Both the position numbers and the translations under genes were made by a program. This document shows, piece after piece, positions 1 to 13,437 of a stretch of DNA of 64,000 nucleotides. Each line of letters opens with the position of its first letter. Position 1 is the first letter of the stretch. The notes under the pieces are model-generated. The model worked only from the letters and a program-made list of their open reading frames with translations, was not told where the DNA came from and searched no databases. The DNA comes from Lasiodiplodia sp. COLG20 (taxonomy: Eukaryota > Ascomycota > Dothideomycetes > Botryosphaeriales > Botryosphaeriaceae): contig VNWV01000005.1 in assembly GCA_009801085.1 (NCBI GenBank), positions 434,001 to 498,000 of the forward strand. Direction: 5' to 3'.

Positions 1-234
1 GCCCAGACCTGGATGATGGCCATGCTCGCCGAGCTCCAGAGCTACGCCGCTTCGTTGTCTGGCGGTAACAAGTTGCTTTTCATGAATTATGCAGATGCGT
101 CTCAGGATGCGTTGGGGAGCTATGGCAAGGCGAATGTCGAGCATATCAGGAGCGTGGCTGCGAAGTATGACCCCACTGGTGCGTTCCAGACGCGCATCCC
201 GGGCGGCTTCAAGATCTCGCGTGTGGATGTCTAG
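1..234 (+). CDS. FAD-linked oxidoreductase, C-terminal end (partial)
   Basis: Only the last 77 codons are inside the window; the frame is open from base 1 and ends in TAG at 232-234. The tail carries the pattern NYADASQDAL..YG..N...I+.VAAKYDPTGAFQ, ending PGGFKISR. This is characteristic of the C-terminal substrate-domain end of fungal PCMH-type FAD-binding oxidases (berberine-bridge or 6-hydroxynicotine oxidase-like), in which the 'YDP.G.FQ' motif follows the last helix. The flavin-binding half and any catalytic residues lie to the left, so the substrate cannot be inferred. The family assignment rests on this short tail alone. Confidence 0.7.
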   Translation, partial: AQTWMMAMLAELQSYAASLSGGNKLLFMNYADASQDALGSYGKANVEHIRSVAAKYDPTGAFQTRIPGGFKISRVDV

Positions 235-791
235 TGCAAGAGGAGCATTACGGCGCTTTTTTTGCAAGCATGACGACTAATGTCGCAAATTTTAGGACTC
301 TTTCAGTCCCGCTTTCCATATTCCCTTCTCGTAACAAGACCTTTTCCACTCTCTCCGCCGCTGTAATTACTTCATTGTCGGCCCCTGGGCTAGACTACCG
401 TTGTTATCCGAGCATACAACAACACTGCTGCTCCAACACCTTCATTTGCAAGCTTTAGAGCCGCACACTCGGCACTGAAATAGCAATATAATCCAAAGGG
501 ACAGCAGCGTTAGATGCTCGGACATCCTGAACTATTTCCAGCCGCTAATTTGATAGGCTGGACGGCAACTATTCTCTGACCGAATCGCAGGAGTCGAGAC
601 GCAATCTAGACTACAGCATATTCTACTATATCTCTCATGTAATGACACTTGATCAAAGGAGCATTTCTTCGGCAACAAAGGTGGTGCCATAGGCACTATC
701 AATATATTTGGGGTCATATGCAATCAGCTCCATCATACTCACATATCTTGAAAACCGGCTCCGGCTATCATACATTCATTACAAGCACAAG
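235..791. other. Intergenic, 3' flanks
   Basis: This is the stretch between the end of the oxidoreductase and the DUF3632-like relic on the opposite strand. It holds only short overlapping frames with no family resemblance, and I see no RNA gene or repeat. It most likely contains the oxidoreductase 3' UTR. Confidence 0.5.
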
Positions 792-1213
792 TTAAAGCGA
801 TGTGGCCTTGGTCAACTCCATCCGCTCAGCCGCCTCCGCAGCAATGCGCTGCGAATCCTCATCCAGCATATTCTCCGTCGAAAGGCGACGAAACCGCACC
901 CTCCAAAACACCCAGCGCTCCGGCGAAAATCCGTGGCCATGATCCTCCGCCTTCCACAACGTGCTGTCCCCCGCACCCGTCCACCCCTCATAATCGTCGG
1001 CCCAGCCACGCATCTCGTCGCCGAGCACCTCCACCCACTTCGCCGCGGCCGGGATATCCAACCACAGATCCTTACTGCGCTGCGTCTATGATGCGGTTTA
1101 TGCTTTCGTGGTAGGCGTCGACCAGGTTGTGTTGTTGCTCCAAGACCAAGGAGGATATGCGGCTCGCAGCATCGTCCGCGGTTGTTTGGCCGGAGCAGAC
1201 ATCCGCGATTAGT
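792..1213 (-). pseudogene. DUF3632-like relic, frameshifted
   Basis: Read on the minus strand, bases 1213 to about 1075 encode LIADVCSGQTTADDAASRI and then an acidic helix ending DAAQ, followed by TAA. One base further the frame changes to SKDLWLDIPAAAKWVEVLG, then a W..W.RF..L motif, ending at 792. Together the two parts resemble the middle and C-terminal half of fungal DUF3632-family proteins (pattern VC.G.TT..AA, then ERW..WR.RF). The shift lies at about 1072-1075. A TAA sits immediately upstream of the first part, and no N-terminal half can be found further upstream. A decayed gene fits best; a sequencing slip or an unusual intron remains possible. The family call is from memory of the motif pattern. 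Confidence 0.4.
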
Positions 1214-1611
1214 TAGATCAAGTGGTAAGAAACGGGTGGCCGTTTGGACGGAGTAGTCTCCAGTCTGAGTATTTCGGCTCTTTCACTGAAGACCTAATCC
1301 GACGCGCTCATAGTCATTTTGAGTTAGTGCAACAGTCGGACGATGGGTGCAGAACTGATCAGGGCGTGGACGAGTGGAATGAATGCGCCGTGAAGAATTC
1401 CCTCAGATTCAAGCGGTAATTTGATATGTTTTCCAAGTCGTCGTCTTTTGTAGCGAAGGTATACCTTGAGATGGGTGAGCATGGCCGGGGCTTTAGATTT
1501 AAGGTAACAGCTTTAACTGCACCTCAGGACAGCGACACCGGATGCCCAGCCAAGATCAACGCCGCCAAATTTTCGGCACAATGGTGTTTCAATAAATCAA
1601 CGGAGCAAAGC
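1214..1611. other. Intergenic
   Basis: I find no convincing coding sequence or RNA gene. If the DUF3632-like relic were intact its N-terminal half should lie here, but the minus-strand frames are broken by several stops. Confidence 0.4.
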
Positions 1612-2255
1612 TCAAGGGGGACCCGGCCTACGCCTGGGTTGATCTGTATTTTTTTCATTCTTCTCGATATCCTCCTCTTCAATATCTTCCCACTCTTCAT
1701 CTTCCTCATCATGAGCATCCTCTGCTGCCGCTTCTGCTCCTTCCTCGCCTGCGGCTTTCTTTGCTTCTTCGAGAGCTCTGTACTTCCTCCGTGACTTTTT
1801 GGCTTTGCTGGCCTTTTTCTTGGATTGGACGGCACGCTTGATCTGCGTCCTACTCTGGTCACCCTTCTCCATCTCTTCAAGCCGCTCAGCCAGCATCCTG
1901 CGGGCAGTTTTGCGGTTTTGAGTCCGAGACCGCGTGCCCTGGTACTTGACGACGATGCCAGTGGGGAGATGTTTTAGCTGGACAGCTGATGAAGTTTTAT
2001 TCTGTACGAAGTGGTTAGACAAAGTTTGTGTTCATACAAGAAGGTGCAGTTCTGTACAATTTTCTGACCACCTGGACCACTGCCTTTCAGGAAAGATTCG
2101 GTGATGTCATCTTCGTTTATGACAGGTCTGGGCGGCAGTGGTTTTGGGCCATTGAGCACCGCAGCAGCGGCAAATGGACGCGAGGTCAGAGTGCCGCGTA
2201 GCTCCCGATAGAGCGTGGGCCGGGCGAGCAAGAGCCGCATGCACCGGAGGACCAT
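1612..2255 (-). CDS. RSO55: Mitochondrial class I peptide release factor (GGQ), Rso55/C12orf65-like
   Basis: Two exons, complement(2058..2255) and complement(1612..2001), give a protein of 195 residues. The intron 2002-2057 has donor GTACAG, a CTAAC branch site and acceptor TACAG. The N-terminus is rich in Arg, Leu and Ala (residues about 1-35), consistent with a mitochondrial presequence. The join produces the catalytic GSGPGGQKINKTSSAVQL, the GGQ loop of class I release factors that triggers peptidyl-tRNA hydrolysis. It is followed by LKHLPTGIVVK and a very basic, then acidic tail. The codon-recognition domains of canonical RF1 are absent, which is typical of the short Rso55/ICT1-like factors that rescue stalled mitochondrial ribosomes. 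An upstream in-frame extension exists, but the start at 2255 gives the best presequence. The gene is divergent from the next one. Confidence 0.85.
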
Positions 2256-2544
2256 GTCGATGATGAGTGGAAACGTGACCTGGTGTTGAGCAGGCGGGTG
2301 CGGCCGGAGATGTGGAACGCGCAGACCCTGAAACACGCAGGGACGGGACGCGCTCCTTTTCCGCCCGCAGCAGGCACCACCCGATGCCTCCGCAATAATA
2401 ATACTAACCCGTCGAGCGCGGATCCTGCCATTGCACACACACCACGCCTGCCCGCCGTTACCCGCCCCCAGCCAGGGAAGCCCGATTATTACCAAAGCAA
2501 ATCGCAGATCGAGATTTCCGCCGCCCGCCTAAATCCTGCCACCC
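2256..2544. promoter_or_regulatory. Divergent promoter region
   Basis: These 289 bases separate the start codons of the mitochondrial release factor (minus) and the SPT small subunit (plus), so both promoters must lie here or overlap the 5' ends. I could pick out no TATA box with confidence. Confidence 0.5.
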
Positions 2545-3105
2545 ATGTCGTCGCGCTACTCCGACGCAACCTCTCTCAGCGCCCAAGTCTACTACTACAC
2601 CTCCACCCTCACCTACGCCTTCCTCGCCGCCTCGGCCAGCATCCTCGCCCTCGCCCTCATGCTGTACCCGACCGCCGTCCTGCGCTGGCTGCAGCGCAAG
2701 CGCTACCAGTACGAGGTCACCTTCTCGCTGTACATGCTCACCCCAACCGAGAAGTTCATCTTCAGTACGCCTCCCTCCCAAGCTTTTTGTGCCTTCCCGC
2801 TAACAGAGCTCTGCACAGACTCGTTCGTCTTCCTCTTCGCCAGCATGATCGTCATCGCCGCCTCGCTCTACCTGCCCGAGCACATCTCCTTCCTCGTCAA
2901 CCGCGCCGCCTACTACCTCGCCGGTGAGACGGCCGGCGCCCCGGAGAATGCCGCTGGCGCCAACACGATATTCCAGACCTCCGTCGCTGCCGTCAAGGCC
3001 ACCGCGAAAGCTGCTGCTGCTGCCGCCGCTCGTGTCGCCGACCAACAACAAGACCGTGCTGCCGCTGCTGTCCCGGCCAACGGCGCCGGCATGATGGAGC
3101 TGTGA
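2545..3105 (+). CDS. Small subunit of serine palmitoyltransferase (ssSPT-like)
   Basis: Exons 2545..2764 and 2819..3105 give 168 residues. The 54-base intron (donor GTACGC, acceptor CACAG) keeps the frame open if unspliced, so it is easy to miss; splicing restores the motif PTEKFIFNSFVFLF. The core matches the small activating subunits of serine palmitoyltransferase: YEVTFSLYMLTPTEKFIF, then a hydrophobic helix and YLPEHI, just like the YEVT..LYMLEPWE..IFN...MPQHI pattern of animal ssSPT proteins. These ER membrane subunits stimulate the first step of sphingolipid synthesis, the condensation of serine with palmitoyl-CoA. There are hydrophobic segments near residues 25-45 and 75-95. The tail after about residue 105 is Ala/Gln-rich and longer than in animal homologues. 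The family call is strong; equivalence to yeast Tsc3 is functional only. Confidence 0.8.
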   Translation: MSSRYSDATSLSAQVYYYTSTLTYAFLAASASILALALMLYPTAVLRWLQRKRYQYEVTFSLYMLTPTEKFIFSTPPSQAFCAFPLTELCTDSFVFLFASMIVIAASLYLPEHISFLVNRAAYYLAGETAGAPENAAGANTIFQTSVAAVKATAKAAAAAAARVADQQQDRAAAAVPANGAGMMEL

Positions 3106-5964
3106 GCGTGTTGCCCATTTGCTTGGGTAGCGGCTCCAGGGTCCTTCAGGAACAACTGGCTTTTTGCTGCGGGCATCCTTCATCCCTCTCTCTCCCCATG
3201 AGAGGCCCGCTTGTTTTCCCACCCGGCGTTCCGGTGCAATTCCGGCGGTGAAGACGTACCACCACTTACGAAGTTCGGAGATGAAAAACGTTTAGACTAC
3301 GATATCGTTGTAATAATAATTAATGGCCGGGGCGATCACTTTCTTCGTTCGCGAGGCTCGCATATAGTCGGTTATAGACTGCTTTTTACGAGAATCTGGG
3401 TGCTGCCTTTGGGTCACTGCGCAGGGAAATTAGAGGCGTGTCAGCGTGGTTCGATACCTGGGACTGGTCCATGTAGTGTCAGATCATCCAATGGCGTGGC
3501 TGCTTATTTTTAACCGCACGTTGCACAGAAATTCAGGGTCCAACGACTTCAGCTAAAGACACTACCAGCCTTCCAGATAAGCAAAACTGTAGTAGCAACC
3601 ATGCCAATCTTGTGCTGCACTACTGAGTAATCATATGCTTATATTCTGGACCAATCAAAAGCCCGGCTTTTGGAGCCCCTGCATAAACTGTGACCATGGG
3701 CGAGAAGCTCCAGCCGCCCCGACTTCATGCCCCTGGCCGCTGTACAGAAGGACGTAGCCATTGGTACTGCTGATGAAATCCCAAGTTACATGAGATTGGC
3801 GCCGGGAGGAAAGCGGAGAACGAACTTTCCGCAGCAACGCAGATGTCACCTGTGCAATGGATTCGCCTGACGACGCACTAGAGTGGAAGGTGGACAGAGC
3901 GAGCAGCTCGCCCGTGTGGTGCTGCAGCACCTCGAGAAGCATTAGGGCCGGGCGATGTGTGTTTATGGTGTCATTTGGCGTGCTGTAGTCACGAATGGGT
4001 TGGAGGGGGAGGGGGAGCGAGCAGCCAGAGTCTGTCGTCGAGGGCCAGTGTTGGGCTTTGCTCTGTCACGGGGGGGACAATTGGCATTGTGCATCGGGAG
4101 GTGCGTCGGGAGATGCGCGGACGTGTGGTGCTGATGTCGTATTGTGAAATGCTGTGGTGGTTAGGGTGGTGAAGACAAGAGAGGTGGACCTTGCGCCGAG
4201 GTGCGGCTGGGGCGGGGGGCGTATTGACATAACTGGGCGTGGTGTGGCGGCGTTGGACTACATTGCGCTAATCAGTGGATGCTTGCTCATCGGGGTGGGT
4301 GTAAGTTATTGAGAAATTGGGCGGGCCGGTGTGATGCTGGGGAAGTGTCTGGCGGGCTGCGTTGGGGTGGAAGGAAGAAGTAATGTTTGTGGGATTCGGG
4401 TGGTTGGTGCGCGACGCAGCGTGGAGACGTGATGGGAGTGGAGTGTCTGTTTCTATTGTGGCCGTGACTGTTCTCGATGACAACGGCAATTGGCGTTGTT
4501 GGCGGGGAGTGTGTGGGAAGTTCATGCGAAGCATTCATTATATTGGTGGCATTGGGGCGGGGGTGCGTGATCAACACCAAAAAATGAGAACACGATAGCA
4601 TTGCGACAAAAATACCGCTGTCTGGGTGGCGCGGGTGATCAAGTGGCGATGGCAGGTTGCGGTGAGAGCGTGCTTGTTCGCAGAGCGTGAGGATTATGCA
4701 AAGCGTATGTTCGCGACATTGGGACGGCGCGGGCGCTCAACGCCAGAGATTGAGGACGCCGTGACCCAACGACGACAGCAAAGACAACCTGGATGACGCG
4801 AGCATCAACTGCGGATAGCAGGTTGCTGTGTGGGCGTGCGTGGTCGCAAATCAGGATGCGCAGGCGCAGGCCCGTGATCCAATGAGCTGGAAACGGCGGG
4901 AAATCTCCCACTGCGCGTTCGAAAGCTCTGCCGGGGGTTAAATATTAGTTCCGCGAAACCCATGCTATCAAAATCCTCAGTGGTCGGATCGATCTGAAGG
5001 CTTTGCTTGCGAAGTGTACTGCGGAGGTCACTGGGGTCGCCAAGCGTTGCCTGATCGGGACTGATCACCCTGAAGCGACGGCAGCTGCAGATTGGTTAGA
5101 AGGTTTTTAGCAAGCCATCCGCCGGTTGAAAAGACTTAGGATGGTAACCGGGTCGCTGTGGTGCGTTGCAGCTTGACTACACACGGTGTAAAAAGTGCTT
5201 TCCTTTTTGCCTTTTTGCCGCTTCTCTTTGCCATATCGCCGTCATCTACGGCGAGGATCTGGTGAAGCGACGCGAAATGTCCTTTTACATACCCAATATT
5301 GGAGGGGCTCACTTTCGAACTTAAATCTAGTTGTCGTACACATACTGTTTTCATGTGCCCGCCATCTGCTACAACCTCCACGCCTCCACCAGGCTAAGAA
5401 GATTCGCAACACTAGCACGGAGCGCCTCGTCGTACCGCTTACTGATGCTTTCTAAATAATTTCCCCGCAAGCACGAGCCTGGCAAGCCCATAAGTGTTAC
5501 TGCATCGCTAGAGAACATGGCTCTCGCAACGCTGCGCGAGTAGCAGGTCGCCCGTAGCGCTCTTCAAATGACTGAGCAGGAAAAACACGAAAATTAAAAT
5601 TGATAGTAGCAGGATAGATAGAGGCGGCATGGTAGGGATTGGCGGAAGGCATTCACAAAGCATTAGATGCTGCGAATAGTATGGGAGAAAATAAGATAGG
5701 GAAACAATCTTCCCGCGAATGTAAGCACGTTTGCGAAGATGCTGGTAACTGTGTTATTCATAGGACTACGGAGCTTGCCTTCAATACTACCAAACCTCGC
5801 GTTACGTCCTGGGTAAACATTTGTACATACATGCATCTAGAGCCTAATCGTTCGTAAACTTCCTGCTTCATACAATTGACTCAAACCTGCCCCCCGAAAC
5901 TGGTAAATGCCCCAAAATGATACCTGGAAATAGTGATGCACCCACTTCCCATCCCTCCTCCTAT
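3106..5964. other. Long convergent gap without a supported gene
   Basis: These 2.86 kb lie between two genes that converge. The longest frames are 95 codons or fewer and resemble nothing I know. From about 3950 to 4620 the plus strand is strongly G/T-rich (many GGGTGG and GTGTGG words), an asymmetry that ends near 4620. I see no tRNA, 5S rRNA or repeat array. A minus-strand frame at 3655-3942 (95 codons) is the only mildly protein-like stretch and I do not call it. Confidence 0.4.
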
Positions 5965-7824
5965 CTAAGCATACCCCGCCTCCGCTCTCCTATATTGCTC
6001 GAAACTATTAACCCTCTGCTGATGTTCTTCCTCCGCCTTCTTCCCACTAATCTCCCTCTGCCACTCCTGCTCCTCTTGGTCCAGTAGTGCCTGGAAGCGC
6101 TGCTGTTGTCCGCGACTGATGTACGTCAGCGGCTTCTTCCTCTGGGCCGCATCTCTGGTCACAAGGACATGCTTCGTCGTACTGCCAGGGCATTCGTATT
6201 GCGCCTCGCCCAGCAAACGCTCCATAACAGTCCGAAGCCCACGAGCACCAGTCTCCATCTTCGACGCCTGTTTCGCAACCTCGCGGAGAGCTGGCGAGGT
6301 GAACTTGAGCTCGATGCCGGAGAGGGAGAAGAGCTGCTCGTATTGCTTGACCAACGAGTTACGGGGCTCTGTCAGTACCCTCACGAGAGCTTCTTCGTCG
6401 AGGGACGAAAGCGCGCAGGTGATGGGAATACGGCCGACCAGCTCCGGGATCATGCCGTATTTCTGGAGGTCCGCGGGCTCGACAAGATCGAGCGTGTTAA
6501 GAGGAGCCTTGGAGGATCCTGTCGTTTGGGACTCCGGGGTGTAAAAAGGAACATGTTTGTGGAAAAGAGCAGCGTCTCCCTTCAGTGTTGTGTCGGAAGA
6601 TAATGTTTCAGAGCTGGCTGCTCGAACCGGTGCACCAAATCCAATGCTACCTTTGGATATGCGGTCAAGGATTACCTTATGCAAACCAATGAATGCGCCC
6701 GTACAGATGAAAAGCATGTTGTCGGTGCGGACGTTAAAAACTTCGCCCTTGGGCGAGGGAGGATGGCCCATGTTCATCCCAGTTGGCCCGCCTGGGTTAC
6801 CTCCAGGAATGTAAGAATTGCCTGAAGCGTTGCTGCTTGGTCCCCTCCCCGTGTTGCCCCCGCGCTCCGGCTTGGCTTGTACTTGTAGTGTTGTTCCCTC
6901 AATAATCTTCAGTAATGCTTGCTGTACACCTTCCCCGCTAACGTCCTTGCCGTGGCTGACTTTTGCTGTTGCGATTTTATCTATCTCGTCCAGGACTATT
7001 ATGCCGCGCTCGGCAGCTGCTACGTCGTAGTTTGCTGCAGCCAGTAACCGCTGCACGCAGACCTCCGCGTCTTCGCCAATGTAACCGGCTTGAGTGAACG
7101 GGGTGCAGTCAGACATGCTGAAGGGAACCTCAAGCACGCGGGCAAGTGTCTTTGCCATGAGCGTCTTTCCCACGCCTGAGGGCCCAAGTAATAGTATGTT
7201 TGACTTCTCGATGGTCATGGGGCTGTTGTCGACGAGCGGCTCAGCGCCGAAAGCGGGGGATGCACGCGGGGGCGGTGCCGGGGGGTCGGGGGGATATTGG
7301 GTTTCAGCGTCCCAAACATTGGTGGTCCGCTGTTGCCCAGGGAACTCATCTAGAAGGTCCTGTGTCAGTAGGGGGCGAGAGCGGATGCGCCTCCTTCGAT
7401 GAGTACCTTCAACTGGATGCCGATGTACCATCTCCCGCCGCGCTTGCTGGGCCAGGAGCTCCTGCTCCTCGTCCTCGAGCCGCTCGAGCTCCTGTATCCG
7501 TTGGTAGTGATTGTACACGGCTACGCTGAGAACCTTCTTCGCGCGCTCCTGACCGACCACAAACTGATCCAGGTGATGTTTGAGCGCCTTCGGGGTTATC
7601 CGGGGGGCGCCGACAATGCTGGCTCCCCCAAGCGGCCCGCCAGTCGGCTGGCCTGGCTCATAGATGCCCGTGAAGCCCTGGCTGGAGAAGTCTGAGCGGC
7701 TGTAGTGGCCGGACGAGCATTGTGCTGCGGAGGTTGTGAAGGTTCGGCTTATGGAATACAAAGCGAGGTATGACGAGCGTGCCTGTGGCGAGATCGTGAT
7801 GGTGAAGGTGGTGGCAAGCGTCAT
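5965..7824 (-). CDS. MCX1: Mitochondrial ClpX, AAA+ unfoldase
   Basis: A single uninterrupted frame of 619 residues. Residues 1-40 are rich in Ser, Thr and Arg with almost no acidic residues, a typical matrix-targeting presequence. Conserved ClpX elements appear in order: [20 protein letters not shown] (about 76-97), Walker A GPSGVGKT (214-221), pore loop GYIG (247-250), Walker B IIVLDEID (275-282), an IGF loop (394-396) and PELVGRIP, then the GARGLR sensor-2 region. The zinc-binding N domain of bacterial ClpX is missing, as in other mitochondrial forms, and a charged and Pro-rich insert of about 90 residues precedes Walker A. ClpX unfolds matrix proteins, activates haem-synthesis enzymes and, where ClpP exists, feeds it. 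The IGF loop, which docks to ClpP, suggests a ClpXP protease. The next gene is divergent, 700 bases away. Confidence 0.95.
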   Translation of the reverse strand: MTLATTFTITISPQARSSYLALYSISRTFTTSAAQCSSGHYSRSDFSSQGFTGIYEPGQPTGGPLGGASIVGAPRITPKALKHHLDQFVVGQERAKKVLSVAVYNHYQRIQELERLEDEEQELLAQQARREMVHRHPVEGTHRRRRIRSRPLLTQDLLDEFPGQQRTTNVWDAETQYPPDPPAPPPRASPAFGAEPLVDNSPMTIEKSNILLLGPSGVGKTLMAKTLARVLEVPFSMSDCTPFTQAGYIGEDAEVCVQRLLAAANYDVAAAERGIIVLDEIDKIATAKVSHGKDVSGEGVQQALLKIIEGTTLQVQAKPERGGNTGRGPSSNASGNSYIPGGNPGGPTGMNMGHPPSPKGEVFNVRTDNMLFICTGAFIGLHKVILDRISKGSIGFGAPVRAASSETLSSDTTLKGDAALFHKHVPFYTPESQTTGSSKAPLNTLDLVEPADLQKYGMIPELVGRIPITCALSSLDEEALVRVLTEPRNSLVKQYEQLFSLSGIELKFTSPALREVAKQASKMETGARGLRTVMERLLGEAQYECPGSTTKHVLVTRDAAQRKKPLTYISRGQQQRFQALLDQEEQEWQREISGKKAEEEHQQRVNSFEQYRRAEAGYA

Positions 7825-8526
7825 CTTGGATGTTGAAACAGGCAGCGTTGGATCTGCGGGCAGCGGCTTGTTCCTGCTTGAAAATAATTGGGGAGCGTCT
7901 CCGCGCGTGATGTGTTGTCTCTAGCTCATCGCAGAGCGCGGCTTGAGTCAAGCTTGGCGGGGTGTCGCGGCGGAGATAAGCGGGCGCGGGCGGCGGGAGG
8001 CACGGGGGCGAGGCGATCACGACGGCGACGGACGCTGGAAGGCGCAGGGAGCTGGCCACGGGCAGACGGCTTGGATTTCAGGAGAGTGTACGTAGAGGCA
8101 AGCGGTGTTGAGGGCGGCGTCCGTCATCGGCGAGCGCCTGGAGCTCGGGGGCCTCAGCGCCTCTCCGCGCGTCCAAGCTCCCTGAGGCGGGGCCCTAGCT
8201 GCATGCGGCCTTAGCTTGCGCTCGCGTATGACGTTGAGGCGATGTTTGCACCCGCCGCGGGCGCGCGAAATGCTGCAGCTCCAGGAGGGGAAGAATGAGT
8301 GGAGAGTGGAGAGTGAGCCACGCTGGGCCCCGCACATGTCCGAGAGTTTTAAGCTCTAAGCCCGTTTGACTTCACACGCTATGCGCTGTGACGCGACACG
8401 CCTGCGCTTCGCTATCGCATCCAGGCGCTGTCTGTTTGCCCTGTCCCGCCGCCCACCCTCAACGCCTTTTAAAACCGCCACCCCCCATCCGTTCCGTTTG
8501 CTCGTGTAAACCCAATTCCTGCAACC
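7825..8526. promoter_or_regulatory. Divergent promoter region, ClpX / branching enzyme
   Basis: About 700 bases between divergent start codons. The sequence is GC-rich, with small frames that I regard as chance. No confident TATA box or factor site could be picked by eye. Confidence 0.45.
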
Positions 8527-10979
8527 ATGGAAACCAATAACGCCTCCGACAACTCCGTCTTGGGCAAGTCTGCCGGCGACCTGCCCACCGACGGCACTGG
8601 TATTTGCTGCCTTCGTCCCGCAATTCTTGCGGTGTGCTGACCTCGCCAGGCATCATTTCGCTCGATCCGTGGCTCGAGCCCTTCAAGGCTGGTCTCAAAA
8701 GCCGCTACAGCAAAGCCCAGCAATGGATCAAGACCATTGAAGAGTCCGAAGGCGGCCTGGAGAAGTTTTCAAGGGTATCCCTCCTAGCGCCACCCTCCTG
8801 CTCCGCGTCCAAGTCTGAACTGTTTGCTTGTAGGGTTACGAGAGATTCGGAATTCACGTGAACGACGATAAATCCATCACATACAGGGAATGGGCTCCCA
8901 ATGCGCTGCGCGCATACTTCATTGGCGATTTCAGTACGTATTCTGCGCAGCACACGCCAACACCGACGGCTGATGGTTGTGATAGACGGCTGGAACCGTG
9001 ATTCCCATGAGATGACGAAGAATGAGTTTGGTGTCTTCGAGATCACCCTTCCGCCCGTTGATGGCCAGCCAGCCATTGCTCATGACTCGAAAATCAAGGT
9101 TTGCTGGATGCGCTCTTTGCCACTTTGCCGAAAACTGACATTCTCGTAGATCTCGTTCGTGGTGCCCAACGATCACGCCAGGCAAGAACGTATTCCCGCA
9201 TGGATCACCCGAGTGACCCAAGAGCTGTCGGTGTCCCCCGTCTACGACGCCAGGTTCTGGAACCCTCCGCAGAAGTACGTCTTCAAGAACCAGCGACCCA
9301 AGAAGCCGGAAAGCCTTCGCATCTACGAAGCACACGTGGGAATCTCCTCGCCAGAGCCCAAGGTCGCGACATACAAGGAATTCACAACAAATGTTCTCCC
9401 ACGCATCAAGCACCTGGGCTACAATGCCATCCAGCTGATGGCAATCATGGAGCACGCATACTATGCTAGCTTTGGATACCAGATCAACAGCTTCTTCGCT
9501 GCAAGCAGTCGTTACGGTCCGCCCGACGACCTCAAGGAGCTGATTGACACGGCGCATGGCATGGGAATCACTGTCCTATTGGACGTTGTGCACAGTCACG
9601 CCTCCAAGAACGTCCTGGATGGCCTGAACATGTTCGACGGAAGTGATCACCTATACTTCCATGAGGGCGGAAAGGGCCGCCATGAATTGTGGGACAGCAG
9701 GCTGTTCAACTACGGTAGTCATGAAGTCTTGAGGTTCTTGTTGAGCAACCTTCGCTTCTGGATGGAAGAGTACCAGTTTGACGGCTTCCGTTTCGACGGT
9801 GTCACCAGCATGCTCTACGTCCACCATGGAATTGGAACGTAAGTACGCAACTTCGGCGCACATGTGTTTCCGCTGACCTTTTTAGTGGCTTCTCCGGTGG
9901 CTACCATGAGTATTTCGGTGACAGCGTGGATGAAGAAGGTGTCGTGTACCTCATGATCGCCAACGAGATGATTCACCAGCTGTACCCCACTGCCATTACG
10001 ATTGCAGAGGACGTCTCTGGTATGCCTGGTCTGTGCGTCGCTCTGTCGCTCGGTGGCATTGGCTTCGACTACAGACTGGCAATGGCCATCCCGGATCTGT
10101 ACATCAAGTGGCTCAAGGAGAAGCAGGACATCGATTGGGACATGGCCGGCCTTTGCTGGACTCTGACGAACCGTCGACACGGAGAGAAGACTATCGCATA
10201 CGCCGAGAGTCACGATCAAGCGTAAGTTGCTGCGGCCCAACCACAGTGACCCAGAGCTAACCTGCCCAGGCTTGTCGGTGACAAGTCCATTCTGATGTGG
10301 CTGTGCGATGCTGAGTTGTACACCAACATGTCAGTCTTGACGGAGCTTACGCCCGTCATCGACCGTGGGATAGCCATGCACAAGATGATCCGTCTCATCA
10401 CCCACGGTCTCGGCGGTGAGGGTTACCTCAACTTTGAGGGCAACGAATTTGGCCACCCTGAATGGCTGGACTTCCCCCGCGAGGGTAACGGTAACAGTTT
10501 CCACTACGCGCGTCGGCAGTTCAACCTCGTGGATGACCACCTTCTGCGCTACCGCTTCCTCAACGAATTCGACAGCAAGATGCAATGGACCGAGGAGAAG
10601 TACGGCTGGCTGCACGCTCCTCAGGCCTACATTAGCCTCAAGCATGACAGTGACAAGGTGATTGTCTTCGAGAGAGGTGGTTTGCTGTGGATCTTCAACT
10701 TCCACCCGAGCAGCAGCTTCACCGACTACCGCGTCGGCGTCGAGCAGGAGGGTACCTATAAGATCGTGATCAACACCGACTCGAAGGACTTTGGAGGGCA
10801 CGGCAACATCACCGAAGAGACGCGTTTCTTCACGACACCGTTTGCGTGGAACGACAGGAAGAATTTCCTGCAGGTGTACATTCCGTCGCGGACGGCAATC
10901 GTAAGTGTGCTCCGTAGGTGCGGTCTGGCGGCAACTTGGCTAACAATCGCAGGTCTTGGCGCTCGAGGAGACTTTGTAG
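8527..10979 (+). CDS. GLC3: 1,4-alpha-glucan (glycogen) branching enzyme
   Basis: Eight exons: 8527..8599, 8650..8774, 8834..8933, 8986..9098, 9150..9838, 9886..10221, 10270..10900 and 10953..10979. All introns are 46-59 bases with GT..AG ends, and the summed frame is open for 697 residues, the usual length for the family. The CBM48 region starts near DPWLEPFK and YREWAPNA. The GH13 catalytic motifs are complete: DVVHSH (region I), [11 protein letters not shown] with the Asp nucleophile (II), AEDVSGMP with the general acid Glu (III) and AESHDQA (IV). The C-terminal beta-domain ends [12 protein letters not shown], with the last nine codons on a separate tiny exon. The enzyme cuts alpha-1,4 glucan chains and re-attaches them in alpha-1,6 linkage, creating glycogen branches in the cytosol. 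All catalytic residues are present, so the gene should be functional. Confidence 0.96.
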
Positions 10980-11449
10980 CGATGGGAATCGGACGGGTGG
11001 AGATGGGATGATATGAATGGCCGCTGCATGTGAGGGGTAGGCCGGGGAGCATGTACCATAACCAGAATGACATGCGGCTGCGCGCGTAGGACACGTGACT
11101 AGAGCGACGGCAGGTAACTCAAGTGCTGTGCAACGATGGAACCTAGTGAATGATTGATAACGGCGCCCTAACGGTGCAGCTGGGCAGGCAGCGCGCGAAT
11201 TGCGAGGGCTGCAGCGCTCAGCGGGCCGGGTCGCGGGCGAGTTAAGGCTGCTTGGGCCGGATGTTGTTGGGGTCCGGCATTCGGAAGGCGTGGTCACTGG
11301 ACCAGCCGGCGTGCGGCCGTGGCCTGTGCCCGCCTCGGAGAATCTCGCTCGCAGTGAAGTTGCACCTCGACCGTCTCCCAGACGAGCTTCCTCTCTCCCC
11401 ATCCACCTCTCCACTCCCCCATCTACCCTGCCCTCCGACATCTTGCAGA
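10980..11449 (+). promoter_or_regulatory. Intergenic, ATP2 promoter with pyrimidine-rich leader
   Basis: This stretch holds the 3' end of the branching enzyme transcript and the upstream region of ATP2. From about 11370 to 11447 the plus strand is a long CT-rich tract (repeated CTCTCC, CCACTCCCCC), common just upstream of highly expressed fungal genes, and it runs into CTTGCAG directly before the start codon. Confidence 0.5.

Positions 11450-13437
<1,988 letters not shown>

Noticed and set aside
3430..3475. GGTTCGATACC as a possible tRNA B box
   Set aside because: The flanking bases cannot form a T stem, and no A box or acceptor stem lies at the right distance.
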